Counted from the first letter of the stretch, positions 1 to 9,594 are shown. The stretch: DNA of 48,156 nt from Leptolinea sp. UBA5203 (GCA_002412765.1 DHVR01000079.1:1-48156); one strand, 5' to 3'. Translations and numbers: made by a program. The notes: generated by a model not told the origin, from the sequence alone.

Positions 1-2
1 TG

Positions 3-629
3 ACCGAGCTTGATATTCAGGCAACCGCATTACAGTGTTGGAATTCCATTCAGAAAAACTACGGCATCAATGTTTGCACCTTAATGAGCATGATGAGTAA
101 TGAGCTGATGCCTAGCGCCTGTGAGGTGGATATCACGGGTGTGGCTTCCATGTACGCCTTGCAATTAGCCACCGGTACACCCAGTGCATTGGTCGATTGG
201 AACAATAACTACGGCAATGATCCTGATAAATGTGTACTGTTTCACTGTGGTAACTGGGCAAAAAGTTTTACTCCAGATGCGCGGATGGAATATGCAAATA
301 TTCTGGCAACCACCCTGGGACAGGAAAACACCTACGGGGCAATCAATGGCCGTGCACCTGCTGGTCCACTTAGCTTTGCAAGAATCTCAACGGATGACCA
401 ATTCGGCATTATTCGTGCTTATGTTGGTGAAGGTAAGTTTACGGATGATGTATTGGACACCTTTGGCAGCCGGGCTGTGGTTAAAGTAGATCATTTGCAG
501 GATTTATTAAAATACGTGGTGAAAAATGGTTTTGAACACCATGTGGCAATGAGTGGTGCTTATTCTGCCGAAATTCTGAATGAAGCTTTTAGTACTTATA
601 TGGGCTGGGATGTATACCATCATACTTAA
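3..629 (+). CDS. L-fucose isomerase-family sugar isomerase, C-terminal part (5' truncated)
   Basis: The reading frame is open from the window edge and ends at a TAA, giving about 208 residues. The true start lies outside, and the internal ATGs near position 84 are not starts. The segment with CxVDxTG (ACEVDITGVASM), the DWNNNYG motif, FHCGNW and the C-terminal GFEHHVAM stretch match the C-terminal half of the L-fucose/L-arabinose isomerase-like family. These enzymes interconvert aldoses and ketoses in the cytosol. The exact substrate cannot be told from this part. A 14-bp hairpin 80 bp downstream probably ends the transcript. I am confident of the family but less so of fucose over another sugar. 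Confidence 0.82.
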   Translation, partial: TELDIQATALQCWNSIQKNYGINVCTLMSMMSNELMPSACEVDITGVASMYALQLATGTPSALVDWNNNYGNDPDKCVLFHCGNWAKSFTPDARMEYANILATTLGQENTYGAINGRAPAGPLSFARISTDDQFGIIRAYVGEGKFTDDVLDTFGSRAVVKVDHLQDLLKYVVKNGFEHHVAMSGAYSAEILNEAFSTYMGWDVYHHT

Positions 630-710
630 TTGACAAGAGCAGGCGGGGACTTCTACTCTCCGGTTTGTTTTTCGGTTTCTACTCCCTTTGATGCATTATT
701 CTGGTTTGTG

Positions 711-748
711 AAAACAAGGTTGAATTCACTTCAACCTTGTTTTCATTT
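711..748 (+). terminator. Strong hairpin terminator after the isomerase gene
   Basis: A perfect 14-bp inverted repeat (711-724 against 730-743) with a five-base loop is flanked by A-rich sequence on the left and TTTT on the right. It could work in both directions. It sits 80 bp after the isomerase stop and 9 bp before the insertion-sequence remnant. Confidence 0.75.
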
Positions 749-752
749 TAAA

Positions 753-826
753 ACCTGAGTTTATCATCAGCACAAAAAAAACGTGTTTTCAGTCACAAAT
801 AATGAGTTTTCGGGACACTAGGAGGG
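753..826 (+). repeat. Left 74-bp inverted repeat of the IS remnant
   Basis: This begins ACCTGAGTTTATCATCAGC and runs to CACTAGGAGGG. It is the reverse complement of 1044-1117 apart from scattered mismatches. Pairing stops just inside 826, where the two arms diverge. Confidence 0.85.
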
Positions 827-851
827 GGTTGGAATAGGCTACAATTGGTAT

Positions 852-1052
852 ATGGCATTCATCAGAAAGATCAAGACGACAAGTGGGGCTACCGCAATTC
901 AGATCGCGCACAAACAAAAAGGGCGAATAGTCAAGATTATCCACATTGGTAGCGCTCATACGGAAGAGGAGCTAATTATCTTACAGGCATTAGCCCGCAA
1001 GCGATTACACGAGAACCAGTTAGAGTTGATGCCGGATCCACAACCCTCCTAG
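852..1052 (+). pseudogene. Truncated transposase, N-terminal 66 residues (IS1634-like)
   Basis: The peptide starts MAFIRKIKTTSGATAIQIA and contains HIGSAHTEEEL, the typical opening of IS1634-family transposases. Complete members of that family run to several hundred residues and carry a DDE catalytic domain that is missing here. The frame ends at a TAG inside the right inverted repeat (1050-1052). This suggests an internal deletion fused the N-terminus to the right end of the element. No function is expected beyond possibly DNA-end binding. Confidence 0.7.
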
Positions 1053-1117
1053 TGTCCTGAAAATTCATTATTTGTGACTGATAACACGCCTATTTTGTGC
1101 TGATGATAAACTCAGGT
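1044..1117 (-). repeat. Right 74-bp inverted repeat of the IS remnant
   Basis: This is the partner arm of 753-826. It ends CTGATGATAAACTCAGGT and contains the stop codon of the truncated transposase frame. Confidence 0.85.
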
Positions 1118-1252
1118 GCTATGGAGTCTTTGTTATTGACTTTCAATGGCAAGCCGTTTTTGCCTAATTTTCTCTTTTTTGAAGGGTAAGCAGTACCTTT
1201 TTTCCAACATACTTTAGAAACTCATCATTTGACATTTTTGGAAATCATTTTT

Positions 1253-2323
1253 TTACCGAGCTTTTTTCCAATCCGTACTCCAAAGGGATTTGATAGAAGA
1301 CCAAATCCAGAGGATTATAAAGAGAGGCATAGAGCAAAGCGCGCGCAGATAATCAACCTTCTTCTGTACACCCAAGAAACCAATCAAAAAAAGGAAAGCG
1401 CTCCAGATGGGGTAGATCATAAAAGCCCATCCCAGAAAGTTATCCCGCCAGAAAAGAACAGCCAATCCAATATGTATCAATACAAAAAGGGACTTGGGTT
1501 TATAAAATAATGAGCAGAGTAGCGGCCATGTTCTTGGGCCATGAGTCAGGATACGCCAAATCATGCCCTTATATCGCCACAGGATACGTCCCTGTCCTTT
1601 AATCCAACGCGAACGCTGATTGACTAAATAGTCTGCTTTTCTGGGTTTCGGATCATGGACGCAGAGCTCATATAGGGGAGACACATGCACGTGGTCATTC
1701 TCAAGGAATAAGCTTAATTCAATATCTTCGACCGTGGATGACAACTGCGGAAAATAGGTCAGTAATATAGGCATCGGGAAAATCATACCGGTTCCACGCA
1801 AACGAATTGGAAAATTATAGATTCTTTGATAAAGTCGGTTTGTTGTTTGCTCATTTAATTCTGATAATCCAGCAATTTTCCCCAATGGAGTGCCAATTTC
1901 ATAGACAGGATTAACATAGGTCTGGTACACCTGTTGGTCATCCAGGTGTATATGCCGCAAAGCTGGCAAAAAATCATCTGAGATTTGACTGTCAGCATCC
2001 AGCACAATTGTCCACAGGTATTGCTCAATTAGTGCAGTATGGTGGCATGCAAACCAGGCAAGAGAGGCAGATTTTCCAAGATTCGTGTCATTTTCCCGAA
2101 CCAAAACCTTGGCACCCTCTGCATTAGAAATTAGAGCGGTTTCATCCGTGCAGTTATCGGCGATCACCACAACGACATCCTGGATGGATAGCTGCCGTTT
2201 AATGCACTGCAGCGTCTTTCGGATAAAATCCGCTTCATTATGTGCACAGATTAAAAACAAGAAGCCCATAGATTCCGCTTCCCTTTTCGTTGTAGATTGG
2301 GTGTACATCATTACGGTAGCCAA
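1253..2323 (-). CDS. Family 2 glycosyltransferase with C-terminal membrane segments
   Basis: A 356-residue GT-A fold enzyme. The N-terminal LICAHNE strand, DAD at 109-111 (metal/nucleotide-sugar binding), ED at 199-200 and QRSRW at 236-240 form the usual set for processive or membrane-bound GT2 enzymes. Hydrophobic stretches after about residue 275 look like membrane helices, so it probably acts at the inner face of the membrane on a lipid-linked or surface glycan. The start overlaps the end of the upstream three-domain gene by 13 bp, indicating translational coupling. Met19 (near 2269) is an alternative start placed directly before the GT domain. Donor and acceptor sugars cannot be predicted. 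Confidence 0.85.
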   Translation of the reverse strand: MATVMMYTQSTTKREAESMGFLFLICAHNEADFIRKTLQCIKRQLSIQDVVVVIADNCTDETALISNAEGAKVLVRENDTNLGKSASLAWFACHHTALIEQYLWTIVLDADSQISDDFLPALRHIHLDDQQVYQTYVNPVYEIGTPLGKIAGLSELNEQTTNRLYQRIYNFPIRLRGTGMIFPMPILLTYFPQLSSTVEDIELSLFLENDHVHVSPLYELCVHDPKPRKADYLVNQRSRWIKGQGRILWRYKGMIWRILTHGPRTWPLLCSLFYKPKSLFVLIHIGLAVLFWRDNFLGWAFMIYPIWSAFLFLIGFLGVQKKVDYLRALCSMPLFIILWIWSSIKSLWSTDWKKAR

Positions 2324-5300
2324 CCTCTAACCTGACGTAGGAAAAGCAATATAATGGCTCGCACACGATAGGAGGCTTCCAATACTGCTGCTGTTTTCTC
2401 ATCAGACACTGTTGAAAGCAGCGTCTGGCCAAGTTGATGAAGTAACTGAATCATCTGTATTAGATGTGAAGGGCGGGCTTGCTCTTCAGGAAGATAGAAT
2501 GACCTGCGAGCCAGATCGTAGGAGAACAAACCCGCAGCAATTGTATTTCGCACATGGCTCAATGTAAATCGCTTGGAATCCACATCATGAATCACTTTTG
2601 CGTTCGGCAAGATATATATTTTGTGACCTAACTGTTGGATCATGGAAGCTGCTACCAGTTCTTCCCCACCATTAAAATCATGTCCCTTCCGTCCAAACTG
2701 AGTTCTAAATCCCCCAATTCTTAATAAAATATCTCTCCTGGCGCACCAATTAGCCCCCCATGGATAACTCCCCCAATGGTTTACTTCTCTGCAATCAGTA
2801 TAATCAGGCACAAAATGACTCCAGTATTTCCCCCATCCCTTTTTCCAGGGGATCATCATGGGTTCTGGCAATTTGACAACGATTTGCCCTCCCATCACAG
2901 CTGCGTTAGGATGATCCTCAAACGCTGTGACATATGAATACAACAAATCTCGATCAGCCAAGCTATCATCATCCATAAACAACACCAATTCACCATCACT
3001 TTCCATGATGCCCGTATTTCTTGCAAAAGATAATCCCGGTATAGGACACTGAGTATAACGCAGCCAGCCAGGAGCCAGGGATTTTTCAAGTCTAATTTGT
3101 TCTATTTGCTCTTCCAACCATGGATTGCCCATCTGATTATTAACTACAATGACTTCATACGCTGCCGACGGGAGGTCTTGTTCCAACACGGATTCAATCG
3201 CCGCAAGCACTTTTTCGTTGCGTTGAAAGGTGCAAATCACAACAGAAATCCTTTTTGTATGTATTTTCTGGCTGCTTATCTCTTGCTCAATCGCCGCATA
3301 CAACCGGCTTTTTACCTTAATATTGCAAAGATAAATCAGAGTTGGCAAATCTTTGGCACTGAACCAATGCCTGTTGTCCAACTGCTCAAACTTAAAAGGA
3401 TCATTCCATTCCTTATGCAAGACTAAATCCCACTCAAGCAATGATCCAAAATCATTCTTTAGGCAATCATCTATGAAAGCAACTTTAAGCGTTTGAAGTG
3501 GTAAATCAGGTATAACAAATCTCTCTGCTGAATCCCTGAGCACCTTGATGTAAACTACCGGCAGAATTTTTCCACTCCACAATGGCAGATGTACAGAGGT
3601 AGCTGAAACAAGGATATGACCATGTTGCTGGCACATCTTGCTTAGCTCCTTGCCAATGCAAGTTTGTAAATCAGCCTCTTCCATAACCCATAAAACAGGA
3701 GAAATGGCATAATCCCGTCGAAAATCATCAAAAACCATCAGCGAGACCCTGTTTTCAGTAATCTTCAATGCTTTGTCCTGTGTGGTTAAGGATCTTGAAT
3801 GAAAGCGATATTGATATAAAGGTATTTTTGATTTAACATGGCGAATAGTCAGAAATTCATTGATGCGCATCCAATAATCATAATCTTCACGGGTATACTG
3901 CCAAGTACTATAAGCGCCAATTAATGCTGCTGTCCGGCTGCGATATAAAAAAGCACCCGAAATCGTGTTATTGGCATATAAATTTAAAAGGAATACTTTT
4001 CGTGGTAATCGAACCAACCCGGAGCCCCGCGGATGCTGATAACCTGCGAACCAATCCGAATTGATGAGCCGTTCACCCTCCTCACCAATGATTTCAATAT
4101 CGGAGAAAACCATATCGACAGCAGGTTCCTTACGAAGATGAGCAACCATAAAGGCCAAGTAATTGTTATGCCAAATATTGTCATCACTGGTCCAAGTGTA
4201 AAATTCCCCCGAAGCCAGCTTGAAACCTGCGTTCAATGCAGCAGGTAGTTTCTGATTGTTTTGCGATACAATTCTAAGTCTGGAGTCCATTGCAGCATAG
4301 GCGTCCAAAATGGTACTGGTTTTATCAGTGGATCCATCATCAACAAGGATTAATTCAAAATGCGAATAGGTTTGATTCAAAATACTCTCAATGGCAGCCT
4401 GAATATATTTTTCACCGTTATACGTAGGTAGAACAATCGAAACCAATCCCTTTTGATAACAACTATTGACCCCTGCCATGTTAATCGGATACTGTTTTAT
4501 TATTCGTCCCAGGTATGTTTTAAATAATCTTCGGTAGGGCAACATAAATAACTGTTTTGAAAGAAACCAGGTTGGTTTATTTTTTCTAAAAATAACCTTG
4601 TCCAGTAAGGAGTGCTTGGGTATGACAGCCAGACGCAGCTGCCATAATCCCCATATCAACTTCCACCCTCGGCTTTGCTTGATCGCTTTGAGCTCCTGAT
4701 CGAGTTGCTGTTTTTCTTGATCACGGATAACAAGCTCTTCTTTCATTCTATCCAATGCTTGATTCAGCATAATATTCTTTTCAAAAAGCCTTTTTGTGTT
4801 ATCCCTGAAATCCTGAATGATACGCTCCAGGATTTGATTCTTATTTTGTTCCAGATTGAGAGATTGAGTAGCCGCTTCATTATTGAGGTCTGTTGTATAC
4901 AAAGCTTTGACCAACCCCGTCAAGGTTTTTGCATGCTCCAGATCAGCCTGGTCTTTAGGATACTCCTGGTTAGCTTGCGTTTCTGCCAGGAATTTTCGAA
5001 AATGTATCGCTGTCTGATCTGATCGACGCTTTACAGCTTGAAGACCGCTTTGAATTTTTCCCTTTACTTCCTCATCTCCCATCAACTTATCCAGTAATGA
5101 GGTCAATGAACCTTCCTGAGCATCCTTCATCGAGTAGGAATAGGTTTCAAGGTCAAATTGGGTTAACAATTGCTGAACTTTTGGATCATATTGCATACCA
5201 ATAACTGGTACCCCCACAGACAACGCGAATATTAAAGCATGAAGCCGCATACCCAGTAAAAAATCACAGCTGGAAATTATGGACAGCGTCTCAGCAGGCG

Positions 5301-6114
5301 TATAAGGTCCATCCAGGAGGATACTTGTATTGGGTTTTAATCTGGCTTGAATTTTTTTGGATATGGCATGATCATCCAAAAAAGAATCATTTCCTTGCTG
5401 AAAGGGAATAAAAACTACACGTCCACCCTTTTCACAGATAAAATGGTCTAGGGCCTGGACAACAAGATTTTCCCATTGATATTGATCCATGCCTACATTC
5501 CAACTGCGTAAAGCTACACCCAAAATCAAACCAGAATGCTTATCAAAGCCTTCTCGAAAATCAAGGGCAGGCATAGAAGGTTTCAACTGGAATGCCAGAT
5601 CTCCGGTTAGCAGGGGAGTTGAGGGAAATGTACCAATATGAGATAAAAGATCCAGAGAGGCACGGTCCCTCACTGATACAAAGCATGCTTTACTGAAGAT
5701 ATCAGCTGTCAAACGCTTACCATCAGCCGTCAATAGGGGACCTATCCCTACAGCATGAATTGCCAGCGGTTTATGAAAACTGTGTACAAGTGCTGCAATA
5801 CTCGCATAGAATGGGATCCCCAGATGTTTCTTGCGTAAAACCTGATCTGTATCTACCCCCCAGTAATCATGGAAAAGGCCTCCGCCCCCTATTACGACAA
5901 GATCTGTTCGCTGAATCTCATTCAGGATAGCGGGCAAATTCCCCCAGGCAATCGCCTGAACACCATAATGATGATGAATGGCTTCAGGATCCCCTGCAAG
6001 GATGGTCACTTCGACCTCAGGGATATCAGCATGAAATCCAGCTAACAACACGGTCAGATTGGCTTCATCCCCAGTATTATTGAATCCATAATACCCACAG
6101 AGGGTTATATGCAT
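2311..6114 (-). CDS. Three-domain fusion: polysaccharide pyruvyltransferase-like + two GT2 glycosyltransferases
   Basis: 1267 residues. Residues 1-340 resemble the CsaB/polysaccharide pyruvyl transferase family (GYYGFNNTGDEA near the start, VVIGGGGLFHD near 74, MRLHALIFAL near 289), which adds pyruvate ketals to cell-wall sugars. Residues 410-480 are predicted coiled coil. A GT2 domain follows at about 557-800 (VDDGSTDKT with DDGS at 592-595, SDD at 643-645). A second GT2 domain spans about 956-1230 (VVICTFQRNE, DDD at 1048-1050, GGEE further on). It has no signal peptide or clear membrane helix and is probably cytosolic. It lies 10 bp after the GT4 gene in the same operon. The fusion suggests that sugar transfer and pyruvylation of one glycan are coupled. 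Substrates are unknown. Confidence 0.85.
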   Translation of the reverse strand: MHITLCGYYGFNNTGDEANLTVLLAGFHADIPEVEVTILAGDPEAIHHHYGVQAIAWGNLPAILNEIQRTDLVVIGGGGLFHDYWGVDTDQVLRKKHLGIPFYASIAALVHSFHKPLAIHAVGIGPLLTADGKRLTADIFSKACFVSVRDRASLDLLSHIGTFPSTPLLTGDLAFQLKPSMPALDFREGFDKHSGLILGVALRSWNVGMDQYQWENLVVQALDHFICEKGGRVVFIPFQQGNDSFLDDHAISKKIQARLKPNTSILLDGPYTPAETLSIISSCDFLLGMRLHALIFALSVGVPVIGMQYDPKVQQLLTQFDLETYSYSMKDAQEGSLTSLLDKLMGDEEVKGKIQSGLQAVKRRSDQTAIHFRKFLAETQANQEYPKDQADLEHAKTLTGLVKALYTTDLNNEAATQSLNLEQNKNQILERIIQDFRDNTKRLFEKNIMLNQALDRMKEELVIRDQEKQQLDQELKAIKQSRGWKLIWGLWQLRLAVIPKHSLLDKVIFRKNKPTWFLSKQLFMLPYRRLFKTYLGRIIKQYPINMAGVNSCYQKGLVSIVLPTYNGEKYIQAAIESILNQTYSHFELILVDDGSTDKTSTILDAYAAMDSRLRIVSQNNQKLPAALNAGFKLASGEFYTWTSDDNIWHNNYLAFMVAHLRKEPAVDMVFSDIEIIGEEGERLINSDWFAGYQHPRGSGLVRLPRKVFLLNLYANNTISGAFLYRSRTAALIGAYSTWQYTREDYDYWMRINEFLTIRHVKSKIPLYQYRFHSRSLTTQDKALKITENRVSLMVFDDFRRDYAISPVLWVMEEADLQTCIGKELSKMCQQHGHILVSATSVHLPLWSGKILPVVYIKVLRDSAERFVIPDLPLQTLKVAFIDDCLKNDFGSLLEWDLVLHKEWNDPFKFEQLDNRHWFSAKDLPTLIYLCNIKVKSRLYAAIEQEISSQKIHTKRISVVICTFQRNEKVLAAIESVLEQDLPSAAYEVIVVNNQMGNPWLEEQIEQIRLEKSLAPGWLRYTQCPIPGLSFARNTGIMESDGELVLFMDDDSLADRDLLYSYVTAFEDHPNAAVMGGQIVVKLPEPMMIPWKKGWGKYWSHFVPDYTDCREVNHWGSYPWGANWCARRDILLRIGGFRTQFGRKGHDFNGGEELVAASMIQQLGHKIYILPNAKVIHDVDSKRFTLSHVRNTIAAGLFSYDLARRSFYLPEEQARPSHLIQMIQLLHQLGQTLLSTVSDEKTAAVLEASYRVRAIILLFLRQVRGWLP

Positions 6115-6124
6115 GACAACCTAT

Positions 6125-7270
6125 TTATTGAATCTTAAAATATTGACCGCATTCGACACAATGATGCCCATCAGGCAATTTAAGCAAATCTGCACTGCAA
6201 CCCGTGCAGTGCTCAACTGCAACCGTTTGATTTCCTTCCCTATCACCCAGCAAAGTCCAGGAAAGATACCCCATCCAGCTTTCAGCAACCACTCTCCAAT
6301 CCAGTGGTGTTTTCACCGCAGTGAGTTGTACAGCTTTACGACGCGCCGTGTCTTTCACCAGATTCTCGATAAGCTCGACAACTTGATAAATCACTTCAGG
6401 ATTAGCTGGTTCACCATCTATCAAATATCCATTCAGCGTATCCTGGACTATTTCCGGATACGCGCCAATATTGCTTGCAATAACCACACATCCTGCGCGC
6501 ATGGCTTCAATCAAAACCATACCAAATGGCTCTTGTCTGGTTTGTAAATTAATGGAAAAAGTATGGAATTCCAATCTTTTGGCTAATTCCTTTTGTCCTA
6601 TTATACCGTGGTAGGTTATTCCATCTGTTACACTCACTGATTGTGATTCATTACCCCACAATTGTTCGCTGCCATAGACATGTAAATGAAATCGTTGATC
6701 CTTCAGTCTTAGTTGTTTAAGAACTTCAATGGTATACGCCAAACCTTTTTCCGGATGACCCACATAAACCAGATCAAACGGATTTTTGGGTAAGTCCCAA
6801 TTTTCAACAGGTGAAAAAAAAGAATTCATGATACCACGGTGGGACACAAATATCTTTTTCTCAGAAATATGCCAATCTCGTACAAGAATATCCCGAACAA
6901 AATTAGAGAGAACAAAAAAGGTATCAAAGCATGCCAGATCCATTCCCCTTGGTGGTTCGATCCCGTGTACCATTAAGATTGTTTGCTTTGCGTCTCTGGG
7001 GATATTATTTAGGATTGACAGGTCCAGCTTTCCGCTGGAGCTGATGAATAAAAAATCCGTTCTTAAATTCTTTACAGTTTGGAAACGCTTGTATTCGACA
7101 CCCCCCAATTCCTCATCCATTGGACAATTAATATAGAGAGAGACCGAATGACCAAGCTGAGCCAAGGCATGGGCGATCCGTACCCGTGCGGTAATTCCCC
7201 CGCCGACACCAAATAAATTGATCGTGTCCAGGTTATAGCTGAGATGCTCATCCGGAGAAAAAATGATCAT
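6125..7270 (-). CDS. Family 4 glycosyltransferase with a C-terminal zinc-ribbon-like tail
   Basis: 381 residues with a GT-B fold. Early GVGGGITARV is the N-terminal glycine loop, VYVGHPEKGL starts the C-terminal domain, and EPFGMVLIEAMRAG is the characteristic nucleotide-sugar motif of GT4 enzymes. The last 27 residues contain two CxxC pairs (C355/C358 and C371/C374), which look like a small zinc ribbon and are unusual for this family. The start lies 5 bp after the stop of the protease gene, and a GAGTAAGTGAG sequence precedes the ATG. Position in the operon suggests a role in making surface glycan or glycosylating the neighbouring exported protein. The sugar specificity is unknown. Confidence 0.85.
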   Translation of the reverse strand: MIIFSPDEHLSYNLDTINLFGVGGGITARVRIAHALAQLGHSVSLYINCPMDEELGGVEYKRFQTVKNLRTDFLFISSSGKLDLSILNNIPRDAKQTILMVHGIEPPRGMDLACFDTFFVLSNFVRDILVRDWHISEKKIFVSHRGIMNSFFSPVENWDLPKNPFDLVYVGHPEKGLAYTIEVLKQLRLKDQRFHLHVYGSEQLWGNESQSVSVTDGITYHGIIGQKELAKRLEFHTFSINLQTRQEPFGMVLIEAMRAGCVVIASNIGAYPEIVQDTLNGYLIDGEPANPEVIYQVVELIENLVKDTARRKAVQLTAVKTPLDWRVVAESWMGYLSWTLLGDREGNQTVAVEHCTGCSADLLKLPDGHHCVECGQYFKIQ

Positions 7271-7275
7271 CTCAC

Positions 7276-9594
7276 TTACTCAGGCAGACTTAATTCTTTC
7301 GCCATGGCAACCATGTAGGACATCCAACTTCGATCAATCAGCTCATCCGGGCAAAAATAGAGCAAGGATCCATCGATTGAACAGGGAGCCAGCAGCCCGT
7401 CAGTATAAGCTTGTTCGGCCCATTTGGTCCCATAATAATTTACATCCTGTAAATCCTCAAAAACTGTACCTGTGGCATTGGGTGGCACATAATTAAAACC
7501 ATATTTTATGCGCAGACCAAATACAGTTGCCTGTACTCTAGTTAACCTGTCATACGGGCAAAATAATTTTGGAATCGCCGTGGATGGGTACTGACATCCT
7601 GCTGTAAACCCGGCATTCCACATTCCTTCCGCCCATTTTTCTGCATAAGCAGCCCCTGACCAATCATCACCAAACACATTCCATGGTTCGGGTGGTGTTT
7701 CATAAGTTGTTCCATAGTTTCCCCGCAGGACAAAAATCGAAGATTCTGCACGCAATAAATTGTTACTTGGCCCGAATGTCGGTGGCAATGTATTATAGCC
7801 GGTAACATAATTTCCCTCATAAAGAGCCTGGATGTGCGCCCAGCGCGGATGTGAAAAAGGTACATCCGCAAAGGTGGATTGTTCAAAGTTAGCGGTGATG
7901 GTTTTGTTCCCATCAACCACGATAGTCGTTGTTGTTTCGGGGCCTGACAAATCTCCACTCCAGGTTATGAACCGATAATAGTCTGAGGCAGGGTTGGCAG
8001 TAACCGTTACAGACGTGCCCGCTGCATATTTTGTATTAAATTGGCAGGCAGGCATAGGGTTAAATGTCATTGTTCCCGTATTAGTTGGTGATATGCTGCT
8101 GGTTAAGGAAAAACAGGTATAGGTCACTGCATTATAGATTTGAACCAATCCATAACCGTAATAATCATCCCGGCCGGTCGTTCCCAAATCCAGCGCAGTA
8201 TTGCGCATCACTTCCCATATCATGTCAACTTTATTTTGGCCAGTCATTGCGCTGTAAGCAGGTAATGAGGCAAGTAATGCCGCAATCCCGGCAACTTGCG
8301 GCGTTGCCATGGAAGTGCCGCTGGAATATCCATATGCATTCGGAACTGTCGAATAAATGGATGACCCAGGTGCCGCAATATCTACATAGGCATTGAAGTT
8401 AGAAAAAGAGGATAGCGTGTTTGTACTATCAGTGGAGGCAACAGAAATAACATTTGCATTTGAAGCCGGGTAAGAAATAGTGTTATCGCCATCGTTTCCA
8501 GCAGCCGCAACCACGATAACCCCTTGTGAGGCTGCATAATTTACAACATCCTGCATAGCTTGACTGAATTCAGTCCCGCCCAAACTCATATTGATTACAT
8601 CAGCGCCTTGACTAACTGCCCAGTAGATGCCATCAATAACTTCGGCATAACTACCACTACCAGCAGCATCTAAAACTTTGATTGGCATAATCTTTGCTTG
8701 CCAGGCTACACCCGCAACACCAATGCCATTATTTGAACTGGCTGCAGCAATACCCGCAACATGGGTTCCATGTCCATGATCATCGTCGGCAACAGAATCA
8801 TCATTAATGAAATCAATCCCAGCAATAATTTTCGCACTCAAATCCGGGTGATCCAGGTCCACTCCGGTATCCAAAATTGCGATAACAACATCCTGTGAAC
8901 CAGTGGTTACAGCCCACGCAGCTGGTGACTGCATATTGATGTGCGCATACTGGTAAGGATAATATGGATCATTTGGAATAATCTCAAACGCACTCAGCGT
9001 ATAGTTTGGTTCTGCATAAACCACATCCCCGGATGTCAGAAATTTATTGACTAATCTGGAAACCTGACCTTTGGGTACAGAAATTATAGATACTCCCAAA
9101 TGATCAAAAATCTTTCGTACCGCTGTTGCATTTTCAGAAGCAATTGCACGAATTCTGTCAGGTGATACACCCGGTTTAAATTTTATCAAAATGCTGCTGT
9201 CATCATAGGAACCGGGCAAATCCGGCACATTATCTAGCTTCTTACTATTTTCGGGTGAAAGGTTTGGTACATCTGAATTCTCCAAAGCAGGATCAACTGT
9301 TTGAAATGGTTCAGGTGTAGTAATTAAATTCGAAGGGGTATCCGTGGGCGTTTGAATTGGACCTTCCAAAATATCTGGTGTACCTAACAGAGGATATTCC
9401 TTATCAGTATCATCAGAGATGGGTTCTCCTGTCGTTGTCGGTGTTGTAGTCGAGGTTACAGTTGGCCTGATTGCCATCGTAGTATCGCCGGTCTGCCCCC
9501 ACACAAATCTCGGTCCACCAATCCAAGACTGATTAATTAACAGAAGGAATAGTATAAAGAAAAAATAACAGGTTCTTTTTATACCTATTTTCAT
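7276..9594 (-). CDS. Secreted subtilisin-like (S8) serine protease with SLH-like C-terminal domains
   Basis: 772 residues. A signal peptide (about 1-34) is followed by a Thr/Pro-rich linker to about 120 and a fervidolysin/I9-like propeptide at about 130-205. The catalytic domain follows with D242 (LDTGVD), H275 (HGHGTHVAG), oxyanion N367 (AAAGND) and S428 (SGTSMATP). All key residues are present, so it should be active. After about 490 comes a small repeat domain containing FITWSGD and ITANFE. From about 575 there are three SLH-like segments (FADVP..HWA-type, VFGDDWS, VFEDLQD) that probably bind it to the cell surface. It heads the glycosyltransferase operon. It may process surface proteins, but no target is evident. 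Confidence 0.92.
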   Translation of the reverse strand: MKIGIKRTCYFFFILFLLLINQSWIGGPRFVWGQTGDTTMAIRPTVTSTTTPTTTGEPISDDTDKEYPLLGTPDILEGPIQTPTDTPSNLITTPEPFQTVDPALENSDVPNLSPENSKKLDNVPDLPGSYDDSSILIKFKPGVSPDRIRAIASENATAVRKIFDHLGVSIISVPKGQVSRLVNKFLTSGDVVYAEPNYTLSAFEIIPNDPYYPYQYAHINMQSPAAWAVTTGSQDVVIAILDTGVDLDHPDLSAKIIAGIDFINDDSVADDDHGHGTHVAGIAAASSNNGIGVAGVAWQAKIMPIKVLDAAGSGSYAEVIDGIYWAVSQGADVINMSLGGTEFSQAMQDVVNYAASQGVIVVAAAGNDGDNTISYPASNANVISVASTDSTNTLSSFSNFNAYVDIAAPGSSIYSTVPNAYGYSSGTSMATPQVAGIAALLASLPAYSAMTGQNKVDMIWEVMRNTALDLGTTGRDDYYGYGLVQIYNAVTYTCFSLTSSISPTNTGTMTFNPMPACQFNTKYAAGTSVTVTANPASDYYRFITWSGDLSGPETTTTIVVDGNKTITANFEQSTFADVPFSHPRWAHIQALYEGNYVTGYNTLPPTFGPSNNLLRAESSIFVLRGNYGTTYETPPEPWNVFGDDWSGAAYAEKWAEGMWNAGFTAGCQYPSTAIPKLFCPYDRLTRVQATVFGLRIKYGFNYVPPNATGTVFEDLQDVNYYGTKWAEQAYTDGLLAPCSIDGSLLYFCPDELIDRSWMSYMVAMAKELSLPE

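Larger units (their letters stand above)
753..1117. mobile_element. MITE-like remnant of an IS1634-type insertion sequence
   Basis: The 365-bp segment is bounded by long near-perfect inverted repeats, 753-826 and 1044-1117, differing at only a handful of positions. Between them lies only a 66-codon frame that resembles the N-terminus of IS1634/IS4-type transposases. The catalytic part is absent, so the unit cannot move by itself. It could be moved in trans by a full-length relative, like a MITE. No clear target-site duplication was seen at either end. Confidence 0.7.

Noticed and set aside
1182..1205. Small hairpin followed by T-run as a terminator for the minus-strand GT operon
   Set aside because: The T-run is on the plus strand, which is the wrong direction for that operon, and the stem is short with a bulge.
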